Shown: piece by piece, positions 36,974-50,854 of the stretch
Layout: the number at the start of each line of letters is the position of its first letter
How positions within the stretch are numbered: the stretch's first letter is position 1
Assembly (NCBI RefSeq): GCF_027596085.1
Contig: NC_072456.1
Coordinates: 23,482,718 to 23,546,717 of the forward strand
DNA: 64,000 bases
Direction: 5' to 3'
Source: Anoplopoma fimbria
Taxonomy: Eukaryota; Chordata; Actinopteri; Perciformes; Anoplopomatidae
Translations under genes and position numbers: made by a program
The notes under the pieces: model-generated
Told to the model about the DNA's origin: nothing
The model's input: only the letters and a program-made list of their open reading frames with translations
The model's database searches: none

Positions 36974-37060
36974 ATGGAGGTTAGTCCGGCTCTGATCACC
37001 TCATGGCCTGAACTTGACCTGCCCTTCGCCAACAGAGATGCTCTCGCTGTAATTTTTCCG
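36974..37060 (+). other. Candidate coding first exon, unidentified
   Basis: An ATG in strong Kozak context (ACCATCATGG) opens a 29-codon frame beginning MEVSPALITSW and ending at a possible donor (TTTCCG followed by GTAATG). The block from 36895 to 37060 is more GC-rich than its surroundings. An alternative donor GAG|GTTAGT lies just after the ATG. I do not recognise the peptide and found no second exon, so this may be chance. Confidence 0.2.
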
Positions 37061-38586
37061 GTAATGTTTTATTTCACTTAAACGTTTTGTGAAAACATTC
37101 TCTTACTGGAGGTTTTGATGTGTCAATGCTACAAAGAAACATTTTGTAAAACGTAAATTTCTAAATTCATACCACAAAACACTGCAGAGGGTAATTACAC
37201 ACGGAAACATAACCTAAATAATTAATGTAATGTGGGTTTTTTTACATGCATGTTTTATACATAGATGTCAAAATAATGGTCATAGTGAAAGAGAATTATG
37301 ATAATTTAAATTTTAAAGAAATTCTAGGAAATTAAGAAGTCATGCACAGTCTCTGAATAATGATTACATTTTTGTATTATTTATGAGGACCTTTTTATTG
37401 TCTGAAAAAACACACACAAAAATACCCAGATATAAGAAGCAATTTTAAGTAGACAAAACTAAAATGATTTTCAGCAACACATTTTTTGAACATTTTAATC
37501 ATAAATCTTTTACACTTCCATCAAATAGATTAAAGACTGATGCACACACACACACATATCAACCAAAATCTTAATATTTAAAATTACAAAGCAGTACTTT
37601 TTAATGTAACTTTACCGAATACTGCACTTAAACTTATTATTTAAAACATTTTCATTCATTAACGACATCCTGAGAAATGTTTTAAATCAAATAATTTAGA
37701 TATTTGAGTAATGGTACGCTGCATTCAATGGTAATATTTTTTTTCCGTGCTCATCCTGTTCTTTGCTGCACTGGTTAGTGCGCATGAGCTGCGACTAAAT
37801 GTGGATAGGAGGTGAGTGCGTGCCCGATCCGTCGCTTCAATCACCACCTGAAATCGTTTCCCTTTTTCTTCACCAGTCGTCTCCTGAACTTCACCTCCGA
37901 GCAGCTGGATGGAGCGACTCTGCCCATCTGTCCATCCTCCATCCCTCCATCTCTCATCCTCCTCCTGCCTGTATGACCTTGACTGTGAATTATGGGATAT
38001 TCTGCCACCCCACAGTGTTCAGCCACCCAGCCTGGTAATGCAACAATCGAAACAATGCCAGTGGGGTGGATAACATGGTCGGAGGGCGGGTGCCTGAGAG
38101 AAGCAGGAGGAGGAGGGGTGGTAAAGATGCTTCTTGAAGGCGCCGTTGCCATAGGTAACCTGGATCCGTGCCAGGGGAGGAGAGCGAACCATTTGCATGT
38201 ATTCAAATCTCGCATGAATAATTCACTTTGAAGCCTCCCGCTGCAGCGCTGGCAGACAATAGCTGTTCACACACACAAATGCACAATATATGGGCAGAAA
38301 GAAAAAAAAAAAAAAATGCAACCACGAATACAACGTTCACAGCACACACCCACCCATCCCTGATCCCGTGTGAGAAAGGTGAGGAGGTTACACTGGGAAT
38401 AAAGCCTCTCCCTCACAACTAAATCAGACTCGGATGCTGCGAGGCGGCGGATGGAATATGATTCTGCATGTGTTTTATCACAGCTCGTTCTGTTCTGTTC
38501 AGATGCACGAGCAGGCATAGCTGCTGTTTGACTTTGAGCTTATACCACGGGAGGCTGAGGAGGAAATGCATAGTACACATATGCAT

Positions 38587-38587
<1 letters not shown>

Positions 38588-38619
<32 letters not shown>

Positions 38620-38632
38620 CACACACACACAC
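38588..38632. repeat. (CA)n microsatellite, interrupted
   Basis: CA run with two single-unit interruptions (ATACACGC). Confidence 0.93.
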
Positions 38633-39212
38633 GTGTTCATGTCCCTGTGATGCCCTGCAAAAAGCCACACTGGCTGGGATCCTTCACTTTGAAGGCCCAG
38701 CTTCTCGAGCACCTGGCTCCACTGCATAAATTCACCAGCGTTAAAAAAAAAAGAAAAGGAAAAAACAGCGAGAGGCATTTTATCAAACATAAACAGGCCT
38801 GTAAACGTTTCCCTGTAAACTCGCCTTAGAAAAAGCAAAAGGACCAAGAAAATAAAATAAGAAATCACCTCGCCGTGACTATTAAACTCAGCGAAGACGA
38901 GCTGTAATCCCTCCATGCATGCATGCTGATATTTACAAGTGCTACAGGGACGTCATCCTCATCCCCGCAGCACAACCTCTCGCGGCTCTCGCTCTCTCCC
39001 TCATAGCTCAGTCTTGTTAATTTTATAAGATCCAGCATATTGCCACTTATCGGCTGGCAGCGTTGTAAAAGCTCCGGGGTCAGTGCATTACTGAGCTGCT
39101 GGGCTCCACTCTTCCATTAGAGGGAGTGTTCAGGCTGCGTTGGCCTTCACTCAATCAAATGCGGGCTGCAAAACGGCTGCTCCAAGTGCAGATGAGGGGG
39201 CACAAACACACA

Positions 39213-39220
<8 letters not shown>

Positions 39221-39263
<43 letters not shown>
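39221..39263. repeat. (CA)n microsatellite
   Basis: CA run of about 43 bases, the first of a same-orientation pair about 80 bases apart. Confidence 0.93.
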
Positions 39264-39271
<8 letters not shown>

Positions 39272-39339
39272 AAGGAGACTCTTTCAATCCCTGGATGTGA
39301 AACTATAGGGCGCATAAATCTGAGCACATAAATCCAGGT

Positions 39340-39340
<1 letters not shown>

Positions 39341-39411
<71 letters not shown>
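39341..39411. repeat. (CA)n microsatellite
   Basis: Pure CA run of about 71 bases, the second of the pair. Confidence 0.95.
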
Positions 39412-39416
<5 letters not shown>

Positions 39417-40671
39417 ATGTGCCTATCCTCACTGTTTCGAGGCCCGGAGGGGGGCAACACACTCATTTGCATGGAGTGTTTGCATTTAAAGAGAGTAAAT
39501 GCGTATAGGTGTGGGTGTGCTTGTACTGCAGCTGACATTTTCACCACTTGGCATTTGAACAGATTCAACACTAAATTAAATGTAGCTTCTTCTCCCCCCA
39601 CCCCCACCCCCACTCCGATCTCTGGATCAGGTGAGACACATGAGAGGTGAGCGGTGGAGACGAGCGAGAGAGGAGTGAGAGTTAGGAAAGGCTGATATTT
39701 TAGTCCAGATGCTAAAATAGACATTTAAATAGGATTTGTGCTGGTTTGGAATTATGTGCCGTGCAAAAATGACTTTTTCACAATCAGTCGTGAAAGTGAG
39801 TCAGTTTTAATGCCGGTGCCTGTCAGGGTGGTGTGAAGGTCAAAGGAAGAGAAGATGTGTGTTAATGCGAGCTCTGCTGCATTCCTCCCCTCGTAACTAA
39901 TTATGATGATATAGTAAGTGCAATGCGTCCGACTCCATTCTCCGTCCTTCCTTTTTTTCTCTCTCTCATGTCTCAATGCTGCCAACTCCAATAATGCTTC
40001 ATTAGAATTCAAAGAGGGAGAGTTGTTAAATGAAACACGACGTGTTTAGTGGAAGATAAAGCCTCGTGCACATGAAAGCGGTAGAGTGATTTTCATGTCA
40101 TAGTATATCGTTTTTTTTTTAACAAAAGGGTTTATTTTCATCTTCACCTTCCATGTGAAGCTTCACATGTTTTGCAGACCGAGCACACATAAAGAAAAGA
40201 GAGGGGGGGGGGGGGGGCACCCTACAGCCTCAGTGAATGAGTGTGTGCCCGTTTATTAACATGCATGTATTTCTCCTGGCAGAGTAAAAGGCTGGGTGGA
40301 GGGAGTGGAGGGGGGAGAGATGGACGGAGGAGACAGACTTTGCATGAGAATGGTTCGGGGTCCTGTGAACCTTCTGCTCCCTCTGTCCACACTCAAAGGC
40401 ATCTCTGCAGTTAGCATGACAAACTAGGCTCCAAGTTCTCGGACTTTTTAAAGCAGCAGACCCCCCCCCCCCGAACTCCCTGACCCCCCTACAAACTCCC
40501 TCCCTCCCTTCCATCCCATGTCCTGACTCCACCATAACCCCCTTTTTTTTTTTTTTTTTTTTTGCTAAACCCCCTAACCTTGCTCCTCAGTGTGCACCGT
40601 GGACTGAGACTACAGATTTTATGAGTTGTCTGGGGGGGGCTACCAAGTTCAGGGTAGCCAGGGAGACAACC

Positions 40672-40672
<1 letters not shown>

Positions 40673-40741
<69 letters not shown>
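40673..40741. repeat. (CA)n microsatellite
   Basis: Pure CA run of about 69 bases, next to G- and C-homopolymer tracts and a T tract (40542-40563). Confidence 0.95.
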
Positions 40742-40745
<4 letters not shown>

Positions 40746-41778
40746 GAGCCTCAAATTAAAACACACAACGATCATTTTAATAACTTCTTTTTTAGATTCA
40801 CCACAATCAAAACTGTGAACCTTCAGGTTTCATCTACAGTCTTCTTCTCTACGCTCCAACGCCACATCAACACGATTTTGAAGTCAGCCTCTCGTGACAC
40901 GTGAGTGTGAGAACATTGTCATTGGAGTCTGAAATTAGAACGCTTACATAAGAATTTAATTTTTTCGTGTGGTTGCATGCTGGGACGGCACATCGGAGGG
41001 CCACAGCTGAAGTCTATCAACTCAAATTCCTTTGATACGTTTCCATTAATACGAAGTGAAACAACAACACATCAACTCATTTCACATGTTTATCTTTAGC
41101 AATGTTAAAAAAACATTTTTTTTTTCTGCACATAAAACGCTTTTTTATAAAAATGTGCTCATGGGAGACAAACACACTGTGTTTCATGTTTTATCAAACA
41201 GCTCCGGTCGTTTTGCTCGTTAATATTATTTCCTGCATGTAACACTGCAGATATTTAGGCTCACTGCCTTGATGAGCTCATACTGAGTCAGCTTTACGTA
41301 AATGAAAAATAGATGTAAATTACAACTGCTGTGTTAATAGATGCTTTATATTACCGTGGGTTTAATGTGTTCTTGTGAATCATAATGGTATTCTGTAGTA
41401 TATTCTTGTTTGTGTAGATGATCTCATTATAAAACATAAATAAAACACTGGTGTGCTCGTTCTGTGTTATGATGGACAGTTAAGATACTATTTAATAAAC
41501 CCAATTTGTATTTTTATTAAATTGTATTGTTGCGCACAATAAAGTGTTTGAACAAATATAAATATAACTGCACAATATCTGAAATCTAGTAGTAGTTATT
41601 ATGACTAAAGTGTAATTCATCAGGACCAATGACCACATTTGTTGATTGTGGTAAAAAAAATAAAGCATTCATTGTGCTTAGCTGATTTGTTTCTTCTTCT
41701 CTTTCTCATTAATTACATCTCCTCTGCTTCCTGTGATATTCATGCGATTTGCCTCGAGAGCAAATTCAACCAATCAGC

Positions 41779-41779
<1 letters not shown>

Positions 41780-41826
<47 letters not shown>
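41780..41826. repeat. (GT)n microsatellite
   Basis: Pure GT run of about 47 bases. Confidence 0.95.
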
Positions 41827-41832
<6 letters not shown>

Positions 41833-42718
41833 ATGAATGCTCAAAAAAAAAAAACAAAAGGGCCGACATTTATTACAGCACATCGTTGGTGAATGTTTTA
41901 TTCTTCGCATCACATTAATAACACGCCGTACATTATTTTAACCTTGTTCATGTTAAATAAATTGCAAATGTTGAATGAAAGCCTGTTGTTTAATTCCACC
42001 CTGTTTATTCCAACACATTTAGCGAATCGAAACAACGAAAGGATAAATTACATTATCTTCATTGCTCTCTTGTGAGACAAGAAGAACTCCTTAATTGTAC
42101 TTTACGTGCAGTAAAAAGGAAACACACTCCTCTCCATAAATTCTCTTATTTGTTTTTTTACTGCTAGTGAGCTTTGTGCAGCTCCGTCCTGCTGTTAAAG
42201 GCCTTTGTGTTGCAGGATGTTAGAGACTCTTCATCCACAAACAAACAGATGAGCAATTAAAAGACAATTAGTTGACCCCTGAGGGTTTTTGTTAAGGCCA
42301 ACAATGGGCTGCTTTTACAACTAACGGGAGCTGCTACAGACCAGTGTTGTGTATAGGTCATTAAGAGTTTTAATAAACTCTGAGAGGCTGTGTTCATAAT
42401 CATGTTTCCGCGAGGTAAAAGCCTGGAAGTTTAAATCACAAAATATAAAATAGTAATGTGTTTTATTTCCTGTGTTTCCTGTGTTTTAAGCAGAAAAGTT
42501 AAGCATATGTAGAACAGCAAAAAACAGGGACATTTATGGACTGAAATGCATTTTGTAGCGATCAAAAGAATGTTATACAAACATATTAAACATAAAAAAT
42601 AAATGGAAAAAATATAGATGAGTAAGAGGTCAAAAAAAGAAAAACAATAAAAAGAGAAAGACATGTAATTTTATCTTCCAACACAAGCCAACAATGTTTC
42701 ACGCTGGTCTTTTACCAG

Positions 42719-42914
42719 CAGGCCTCGCCGTCAGAGTCGTTCCGCTGTACACAGACTGTATGTGACATGATCCGTAACTCTATCTATAGGTGTTATGGTA
42801 TCATTCCCACCATTAAAGAGGTTTTCCACCTTCCCAATGACCTCCGCCTCGCCTCACAGGACACAGAAAACGACCTGATGGCAATGTCTTTCACTGTACG
42901 GAGGCTACCCTGAA
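42719..42914 (+). other. Exon-like open segment, unidentified
   Basis: Follows a possible acceptor (CTTTTACCAG|CAG) and stays open for about 65 codons to a TGA at 42912-42914. It includes the readable stretches SFRCTQTVCDMI and PTIKEVFHLPNDLRLA. A possible donor is ACT|GTACGG near 42895. The minus strand is also open here, and I do not recognise the peptide. It is a compact, balanced sequence that could equally be a conserved non-coding element. Confidence 0.2.
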
Positions 42915-43204
42915 ATGTGTGTGTGCATGGATGTGTGTGTGTGTGTGTGTGTGTCCCTGTGTGTGCAGAGGGTGGGGTCACTGCGCGTACGGACTCCGGT
43001 GTCTCTGGAAAGCGTCCACCCTGCAGGGTTCCGGCCTTCTCCCTGGGTGAGAGTGGGGGAATCTAGCATGGCCAGTAAGCATGTATATGAGGCCATCTCA
43101 CGGCTGGCTGGACGCTCCCTGGGTGGCCCGCCGTGGTCAATACTGCACTGGTGACTGGACACACAGAATGGGATAATCTCCTACTTTCTTTCAGGGCCAT
43201 GGTG

Positions 43205-43242
<38 letters not shown>

Positions 43243-43521
43243 AACACACACACACAGCAGCCTTTTATGCTGGCCTGGCCGTGGAGGCTCGCCTGGCCCT
43301 AATTTTTCAGGTCAGGACCAGTCAGGGGGAGGCCGAGGGGTTTTGGGAACCCATAGCGAGCGAAGGGGACAGTGTTGTTGGGAGGGGGGTGGGGGCAGAG
43401 GGGAGCAGGGAGCCCATTTCAGCCAGAGCACTGGAGCACACAGGGGGCACTGGGGCATCGCCTCTACTGGCTGCTGGGGGAAAACAAAAGGAGGTGTGAT
43501 CCCCACAAAACATAGGAGCCT

Positions 43522-43567
<46 letters not shown>

Positions 43568-46314
43568 GGGGGGGTTATGAATGTGTATCATTGTTCAGAG
43601 TTTCCTTCAGGTCCAGCAACTCGCTTCAACACCCCCGCTGCTCACACACAAAGGCACCTAATTGACACCACAGATTTAGGCCACTAGGTTTAACTGTTCC
43701 CCTTCCAGCCCTTCAGCCACTGCTGGAATAATCAGAGTAATCCGAGTGAGCAGGCTAGCGTAGCTTCTCATACCACGACTTAGATTGATACGGGAAGCAT
43801 CGATGGCTGGCAATATTTTTCAGTATTGTTGTTATCGTCTACAAAACCCAACACAGATCATCTCCTAATACTCCCTGACTTCTGTGGCTCTGAGCCCAAA
43901 GCCCATCGGTTCCCACTGAAGACGGATTACCAAATATATGGTTTCTTTATATATATTTTTTAAAGGCAGACAAAATTGCTACAGCTGGGTGCTGTTATTT
44001 TAAGCAAATGTCATTCAAACAGGAATAAATACTGTATTTGTTAGGGACTACTTTCAGCGGCGAAATAATACAAATTTTGAGTATTTTAGGGCTCTAGGAC
44101 ACGATGTGGGATTGACTTCAAATAAACCACAGTGCCCACATTCAGTGTAATGATGGAAAATGTCCCCCAGTCCAATGACACATCTCATTAATGTGTTTAA
44201 AGAAAAAAAATATTAAAACAATGAAGCCTATGGCACAGAGGTATGTGATATAATCTATCACACATTGGATAGACAGGTAATTATTTTTGGTAGTAGTCAA
44301 TGCGTAGTTGGTTTTAGTCTTTTAATACATTTGTTGAATGATTGTTATTTGAGGATGGTTGGTATTGTGCAGGTATGCAGGCGTTGATTTTCCAGAAAAC
44401 TCCATTCAGTCAGTCCATCCATGTAAACCATTTCTTTAGGTTTATTATTTTAGGTTCTCTGCAGACAATTAAAGAGGAAAAAACCTTCTATTACACAAAA
44501 CGTTGGCCTTCCTCTATTTTCCTGGAGAGTGGGGGGAGGGGGGACATAGCCAAATCAGTTTGCTGTCTTCTAAGACTTTATATACCATGTCACCTGCTGT
44601 CCGTGGCCAATCAGTGAAGATCTCTAAATGAGTGCCTCATTAACCCAGGTGGCATCAGTCTCCCCTCATTTAGAGACAATTGGTTGTCAAATGCACTTTG
44701 AAAAAGGATATGAATCAAATGTTCGCTCTCAAGAGGCATAAAACAAAACATAGATATTTTTAGTAGAAAACACAATTAACATTCCCTTCTTTAGAAATAT
44801 ACCACCTTGGAATATTACTTTTTTGTGAAAGGGGAAGAAAACCCTGTTTTTCTTAAAGGGCCAGGTAGGTCAGATAATTAAAGTCCCCCCTTCAGAAAAC
44901 TTGTGTGAGAAGAAAGACTTCACAAACATCACAAGTTCACCAACGTGCACCATCCTCTCAGAATATAAACCAACATTTACTCAAGTAAATTACATACTGG
45001 TGGTGGAAAAAATAGGCTCCATGACATCGACTCTATATACATATAGAATATAACCGAACTCATCCTGTGACTGTCAGCTTCAGCAACAAAACCAACATCA
45101 CTGACATTTGAATATAGAAACAAGAATCAAATAGAGGACGAGAAAAAAAACAACTGAGACAAATTTTCATTTCACATATCGTTCAACTTTATTGGAAATA
45201 TATATCATATCAGGGCAACACTTTTGTGGATTCTGCAATCATTCTATAATAAATGAGTTCATTAACTATGAAAAAAGATTGTATAAATGTGTATGTGTAC
45301 ATAATGTCCCGCGGTTAAAAGAGGGAAGTAATTCAACAGCGATAAACTCTTGTCGAACGATTTTCCAGTCAAATACTAAAAGGTAAATTACCGAGTGAAA
45401 ACGAACGGATCCCTTGGGGTCTCATCCAATCTCCCACCTTAAATTGGTCTCAAATACAGTAATTCATATCTAATGAAACTAATTTAGGAAAATATTGCTC
45501 GGCAGCTCCATTTTACACTTCAGACAGCTGTTAAATTGATCCACCCTTTTTAAAACTTACCTTTTTAGAAGCGGTTTACGACTTACCTGTCCACGTCCAC
45601 AAAGACTGCACGCTATAACTGATGATAAGACTCTTAACGGCGTGCGTCTAACTGTCTGATAAATTGGTTTGTTCTTTGTTGGAAGGAGGTCCCTCGGTTG
45701 ATCTCTGCTTTATCATCTCCATTCTGGCATTCTTATGTGGCTGCATCTGTGAAGACAGGAGCAAATAAATAAAGAGTGATTAGTGAAAAGAACTCTCTCC
45801 GTACGTTGTGTAATTAGTAAAGTAATATAATCTATAATTCTGGGTGTCCTTTAACAACATGTAATTAAACTTTATGCAGGGAGTAGACAGGTTGTGTCTG
45901 TACGTCTGAAAGGAGGAGTCACTATCTGGAGCTTATTAAATCACATGCACATGCGCTCTCTGCATACAGCCTGCTGGGATGACGCTGTTTGTGTCATCAC
46001 GACCCCAGACACACCAAACTGTTAATGTTTGCTACCGGGGAGGAGGGGGGGGGGGGTGGCTTTGCGTTTGTGCATGTGCATGTCTGTTAGTTTGTGCGTC
46101 TATCAGCCGTCTGTATCAATGGTGTGCATGACCCCTGAGCTAGCAGACAGTCATGGGTCAAAGGTCGAGGTAGAGCCTGTCTGGGCTTCCTGACTGACCC
46201 CAACGCCTGCAGCGCAAACGCACACATTAAAACACAAGGGGGGGGGGATGGGCTGCCCCCTACCAGACTAATATCACCTTTGGGATTAGGATCCAGACAC
46301 AAACACATTGACCC

Positions 46315-46354
<40 letters not shown>

Positions 46355-46670
46355 GACTTGAGTGTCTCAGACAGACCCCTAGATCTGCTTGGTCATAAAA
46401 CAGGACTCGGTTGCATGACGCAGAGAGAAGCAAGCCGAGATGCTGAGTCTGTTGACGGCCATCTAATTATCTATCAGAGGTAAACAGGAGAGCAGAGGAG
46501 ACCGGGGAGATTCATGCGTCACCACGGTGAGCAGAGGGAGCAGCTAACACAATGCTAGCTAGCTACATCGTCACAGTGATGCTGCGAGGATAAAGGAGGC
46601 CCCGGGAAACACAAATAGAACCAGTATCGCAACTATAACAGCTGGAATAATCTTAAATTACATCACATTA
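42915..46670. other. Non-coding stretch with complex blocks
   Basis: Contains short (GT)n and (CA)n tracts (42929-42953, 43207-43256, 43525-43564, 46317-46350) and G runs (43565-43574, 46037-46056). Balanced, non-repetitive blocks include 42960-43150 and 43260-43490. No recognised gene. Confidence 0.5.
44520..44725. promoter_or_regulatory. Candidate conserved non-coding element
   Basis: Balanced, repeat-free sequence rich in short inverted and homeodomain-like words (CCAATCAG, TCATTTAGAGACAATTGG, CTCATTAACC). A short inverted pair, CTCTAAATGAG (44621-44631) and CTCATTTAGAG (44666-44676), spans about 55 bases. Conservation is inferred from character only. Confidence 0.3.
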
Positions 46671-46714
46671 CATTACAGTCATTTAGCAGACGCTTTTATC
46701 CAAAGCGACTTACA
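46671..46714 (+). mobile_element. Dispersed teleost repeat core
   Basis: CATTACAGTCATTTAGCAGA continuing CGCTTTTATCCAAAGCGACT, about 44 bases. It matches the reverse complement of 9869-9912 with about three differences. This core is very widespread in fish genomes. No longer element is recognisable around it. Confidence 0.65.
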
Positions 46715-48919
46715 GGAAGTGACGGGTGTGACGGGTATGAATATGCACATGTGTTTTTATGGCTAAAACTGCACCAGGAGAAGGAGCAGCTAGCAAAAAG
46801 AGCATTTGTTTGTTGCTAAATCTCCCGGTCATATGTCAAGCAGTTTAGCCCTCTAATTGCATTTAACCCGAGCACTGATGTGGCTGCAGGAAGTGAGAGC
46901 CCAGAGCACCAATCTGGATAAAACAACATCAGCATTCAAGATGAAAAACCCAAATCAAGGAGGAGTGAGACGGCGGGATCTTAGCATAGAGTGAAACAGA
47001 AAAAAAAAAGGTCAAATTCAGAGGAGCTGACGGGCTTCGGTGCCAGGCCACCGGGGGAAAACTCCCCAAATAAGCCCCAGTGTTAAGCTCGCTAATCCCC
47101 CTGTATTATTGCAACATCTGTGAGGTCTAGAGAGGCTCTGCCAGTGATTAGCGAGACAGATGTAAACAATATCCCGGCTGAGAAGGAGAGGAGAAGAGAG
47201 TGCTCGGTGGATCTGGGTAACACAGTGCTGGAAGGATAAGAAAAGTAGAGATGGATGGAGAGAATGTGGAGAATATAAAGCAGGTAAACTGGGAGTGTGT
47301 GTGTGTCAAGGGATTTAGGGGAAAAGAAGAAGGGGAAGTGGAGGATTGACGTAAAAAAAAGAAACAGGAGAGTGATGATGACTTTGAGAGAAATTAAAAA
47401 TCACAAAAAAAGGCAATGAGATGTGAAGAAAAGGAGCGCCGCTAGCTGGAGGACGTCTGGTCAGAGCACGACGAGGATTGATGGGATACAGTAGATGGGG
47501 GGGGGGTGAGGAGGTGGAGGGAGACAGAAGGTGACAGCATGAGGGGAGAAGGAGCAGCAGATTGGGAGACGGCGGACCCGGGGCCAGGGGTGCCCCGACC
47601 GGCTGACGAGACACCAGGGAGACGGGGCCTAATTTATGCAGAGTTGGTGCTGAAGAGTGGAGGATGTCTGGGACCCCCTCAATGGCCCTGAGAACCAACG
47701 GGGAGCAGCTATGGGTGCTAGCGCAAGAGGGGCATGTGTGGGGGGGGGGGGGATGGGGGAGTCTCTTTTTTTTTTTGTTGGGAGAGACAACAAGGGGGGT
47801 GGAGGCTGCTCTCCCTGCTCAATTCAAAGCAGGGCTGTCCGTCTGACGTCCCATTAAGGTTTGGGACAGGGCATGGGGAACGAGGCGATGAAGGGGAGAG
47901 GGAAGGGAGCGGGAGGATGGGGAGGAGGAGGAGTGAGGGACAGGCCATGCTTAACTCCCTCTCTGCTATAGAGATGCCCCCCCCCCCCCCCCCCCCCACC
48001 CCACCCTACTCCAGTCTTCTCCTCCAGTCTGGCTAACCTATTAAATCCACAGAGCCGTCCGTCTGCTTCTCTGCATACTAATTCTCCATTACGACAGCCT
48101 TGAACGTGAGCAAAGAACAGAGTCGGACTAAATCAGAGACAAGGAGGCTGGCTGATGGGTCGGCAGTGTGAGAGGCTAGAAGAGCACTTCAGCATCCAGG
48201 CAGGAAGATTCATTGGGACGGAGCAGTGTGTTAGGCCAATGTAGGCCTTTGGTGAAATTGGCATAATATTTTTCTATTCATCTTTTTTATTTAGCATTTT
48301 CTTTATTTATATAAATTCAATACGATGAATAAACATAGTTTTTAGCTGTTATTATTTAGTTAATAAAACCATCAAAGACCGCAATTGAAAGTGGTAACCT
48401 TGGCTATGAAACTACTAATGCACCATAGAGGTAAACATTTGGTGTCATATAATGAGCTACACTAGTAGCTCCAAATCTGGGGGTTGGGACCCCATAAAGG
48501 GTCCCTTTAAAATCTGAGTGAAGGGCTGAAAAAAAAAATTTGGGTGAGAAAAAAAATATATATTTTTTTTACAAAATAATTGTATATACATTTATTTTTA
48601 CTTTTCTCAAATTTTTGTTGCTTTTTCCTAAAACATACTGGGTCTTAAAATCCTTCAAATGGAAAAATCTGACACATTCTCAACAAAAGGGGTCAGAAGT
48701 GAACGTGCTTAATTGTAAGGGTCTATATTATATACCGGAAAACTGATTCTATTGGTATGAAATAAAAAAATTGTGGGACAAAGTATGAGCTTTAATATCA
48801 AAATATCAGCTTTAATATCAGTCTTTCGAAATTATCTATCAGTTTTGTGTGGAGTGTGAGGAGACATCCTGTATGCTTTGTGTATGTGAATCCTGGCTGA
48901 TGGCCAAGTTAATCAGTTG

Positions 48920-49027
<108 letters not shown>

Positions 49028-49689
49028 TGTTGTGTTGTGTTCCAGGACCCAGCGAGAAGCAGAATGGACAGCCAGGCAGGGTGATGGTTGAGGCTGGTGA
49101 TGCAGGCGGACAGTTTAATGACAGTCCTCACCTCCTGAACATACAAGCCAATGAGCGGCTGGCACGCCCGCAGATGTACACACACACCGTATGACACCTG
49201 CACATATATGTGTGATGTATGGTGTGGCGTGTTCTGAACAAGACACGCAACGGTGAAAATGAAAGAGCCAAATAAAAATCGCTCTCTGTGAATGACCCTG
49301 GAAATAAAATAACTGGATGGGCTAGAAATGGCACTTCTTTTGACCGTCACTTTATTCTGTTAAAAATAAACAAGAGTTTTGAGCACATTCACACCTTTCA
49401 CCCCCACAGTGGGCTTCTGTAAATGATAGAGTACGGCCTAAACCTGCTCTATATGAAAGGCATCTCGAGATAACTTATTATATGTTATGATTTATGATAT
49501 AAATAAATTGAATTGAACATTTAATTGACATCTTTTAACCAATATTTATACAGATGAAACGGCACAAAACACTGAAAATATTGCCAATTAGAAATGAAAC
49601 CTTTGTATAAATTCTCAAAATTTGAAGTTCTAGAAAGAAACAGTGCAAAGTGGAGTGCTATTCACTGACTTAACAGAAGCCAGGCCTTG

Positions 49690-49950
49690 TTTTTTTGTTT
49701 TTTGTAAGTTGGCCTTGCATCTTATTCAGCGGGACCTTCTCAGGTCTGGACTTGAATTCGCTGCCCAAACAAAGACATAGAGCCACCTCATTAAAAAAAC
49801 ATGTCATTGGATCAGGCCTGGGCTGAATTGTGTGATTTTCCCTCCTACCATAAGTGGCCGTGACTGAGCGTTGGGCTGAATGGGAGGCCGGATAGAGGCC
49901 TGCCAATGGAGCGCCACGCTACATCCCTATGGGAACCACCCCCTCACAGA
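49690..49950. promoter_or_regulatory. Candidate conserved non-coding element
   Basis: Balanced, non-repetitive block with no convincing frame, set between AT-rich and simple-repeat DNA. Assignment rests on sequence character only. Confidence 0.25.
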
Positions 49951-50650
49951 GGGGGGCACATTTAAAGCTTTGTTGGTCTGTTAACACAGCTTTTTAAAAC
50001 GCCTCTTTATGGACTCAGCTAAGCAAACTGCAGCCCCTGGTTTTCTTGCGCCAGACGGAGAAAGTAAAAAAAAAAGAAAGAAAGAAAGGAGACTGTGAAG
50101 GGCAACAGAATGAGAGGGTAAAAAAAGAGGCTGAAGAGGTTGTTTAAATAACTTTAACCAAAAAGTTCAAGTGAGAGATGTTTTCTTATTTAGTTTTATG
50201 GGACATGAAATGAAAATTAAACCAAAAATCTGATTTTAATATTTCAAATCCACCATAGACGCCTGGCCTATGCAGAGGACTCTGTGCACCTGCTCTCACT
50301 GCATCTAATCACCTGAGAACTGAACTTTGCAGTAGTGGGATGCAGCAGAACCAGGTCATTGACAAACTGCACCGCCTCACGGTGTCCTCTGATAGTCAGC
50401 GAACATCTTTACCCAGAGGACTACAGGCATCCTGCTGCTGAAACAATAGGTTTGTGTGGACCTGTATGTATGTGTGTGTGTGTGTGTGACAAACACAGTC
50501 CTGCCTGGGAAAAACCTGGGCTGGAGACTTAGTCAGTCTCACAGGGCGCTCCGGATGACAGTGAAATGAATAACAATGAACTTGCTGAGAGTAGAGTTCA
50601 GAACATTAGAGATGAACCAGAGCTGAGGAGCACAGCTGTACACAAAGGAA

Positions 50651-50652
<2 letters not shown>

Positions 50653-50715
<63 letters not shown>

Positions 50716-50798
50716 TGCATAATTGTGTCAACGCGCTCAGAAAATATCTCAATATGAGCAGAGCACTGGGCTCCAAGAGCACCCACTAAGATGAAAAT

Positions 50799-50852
<54 letters not shown>
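50653..50852. repeat. Opposed (GT)n and (CA)n microsatellites
   Basis: A (GT)n run at 50653-50712 and a (CA)n run at 50800-50852, about 87 bases apart. Being complementary, they could fold into a long hairpin in single-stranded DNA or RNA. Confidence 0.93.

Positions 50853-50854
<2 letters not shown>

Larger units (their letters stand above)
37061..42664. other. Non-coding stretch with microsatellites
   Basis: AT-rich plain sequence to about 37750, then mixed sequence with several (CA)n tracts, a G run (40204-40217) and a T run (40542-40563). Octamer ATTTGCAT words occur at 38191-38198 and 39465-39472. Complex blocks at about 38000-38240 and 39000-39190 may be conserved elements. No exon is recognised. 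Confidence 0.5.

Noticed and set aside
47315..48036. Overlapping open frames on both strands (Pro/Ser-rich, Gly-rich)
   Set aside because: Caused by purine-rich composition and C/G homopolymers. There are no splice signals or recognisable domains.
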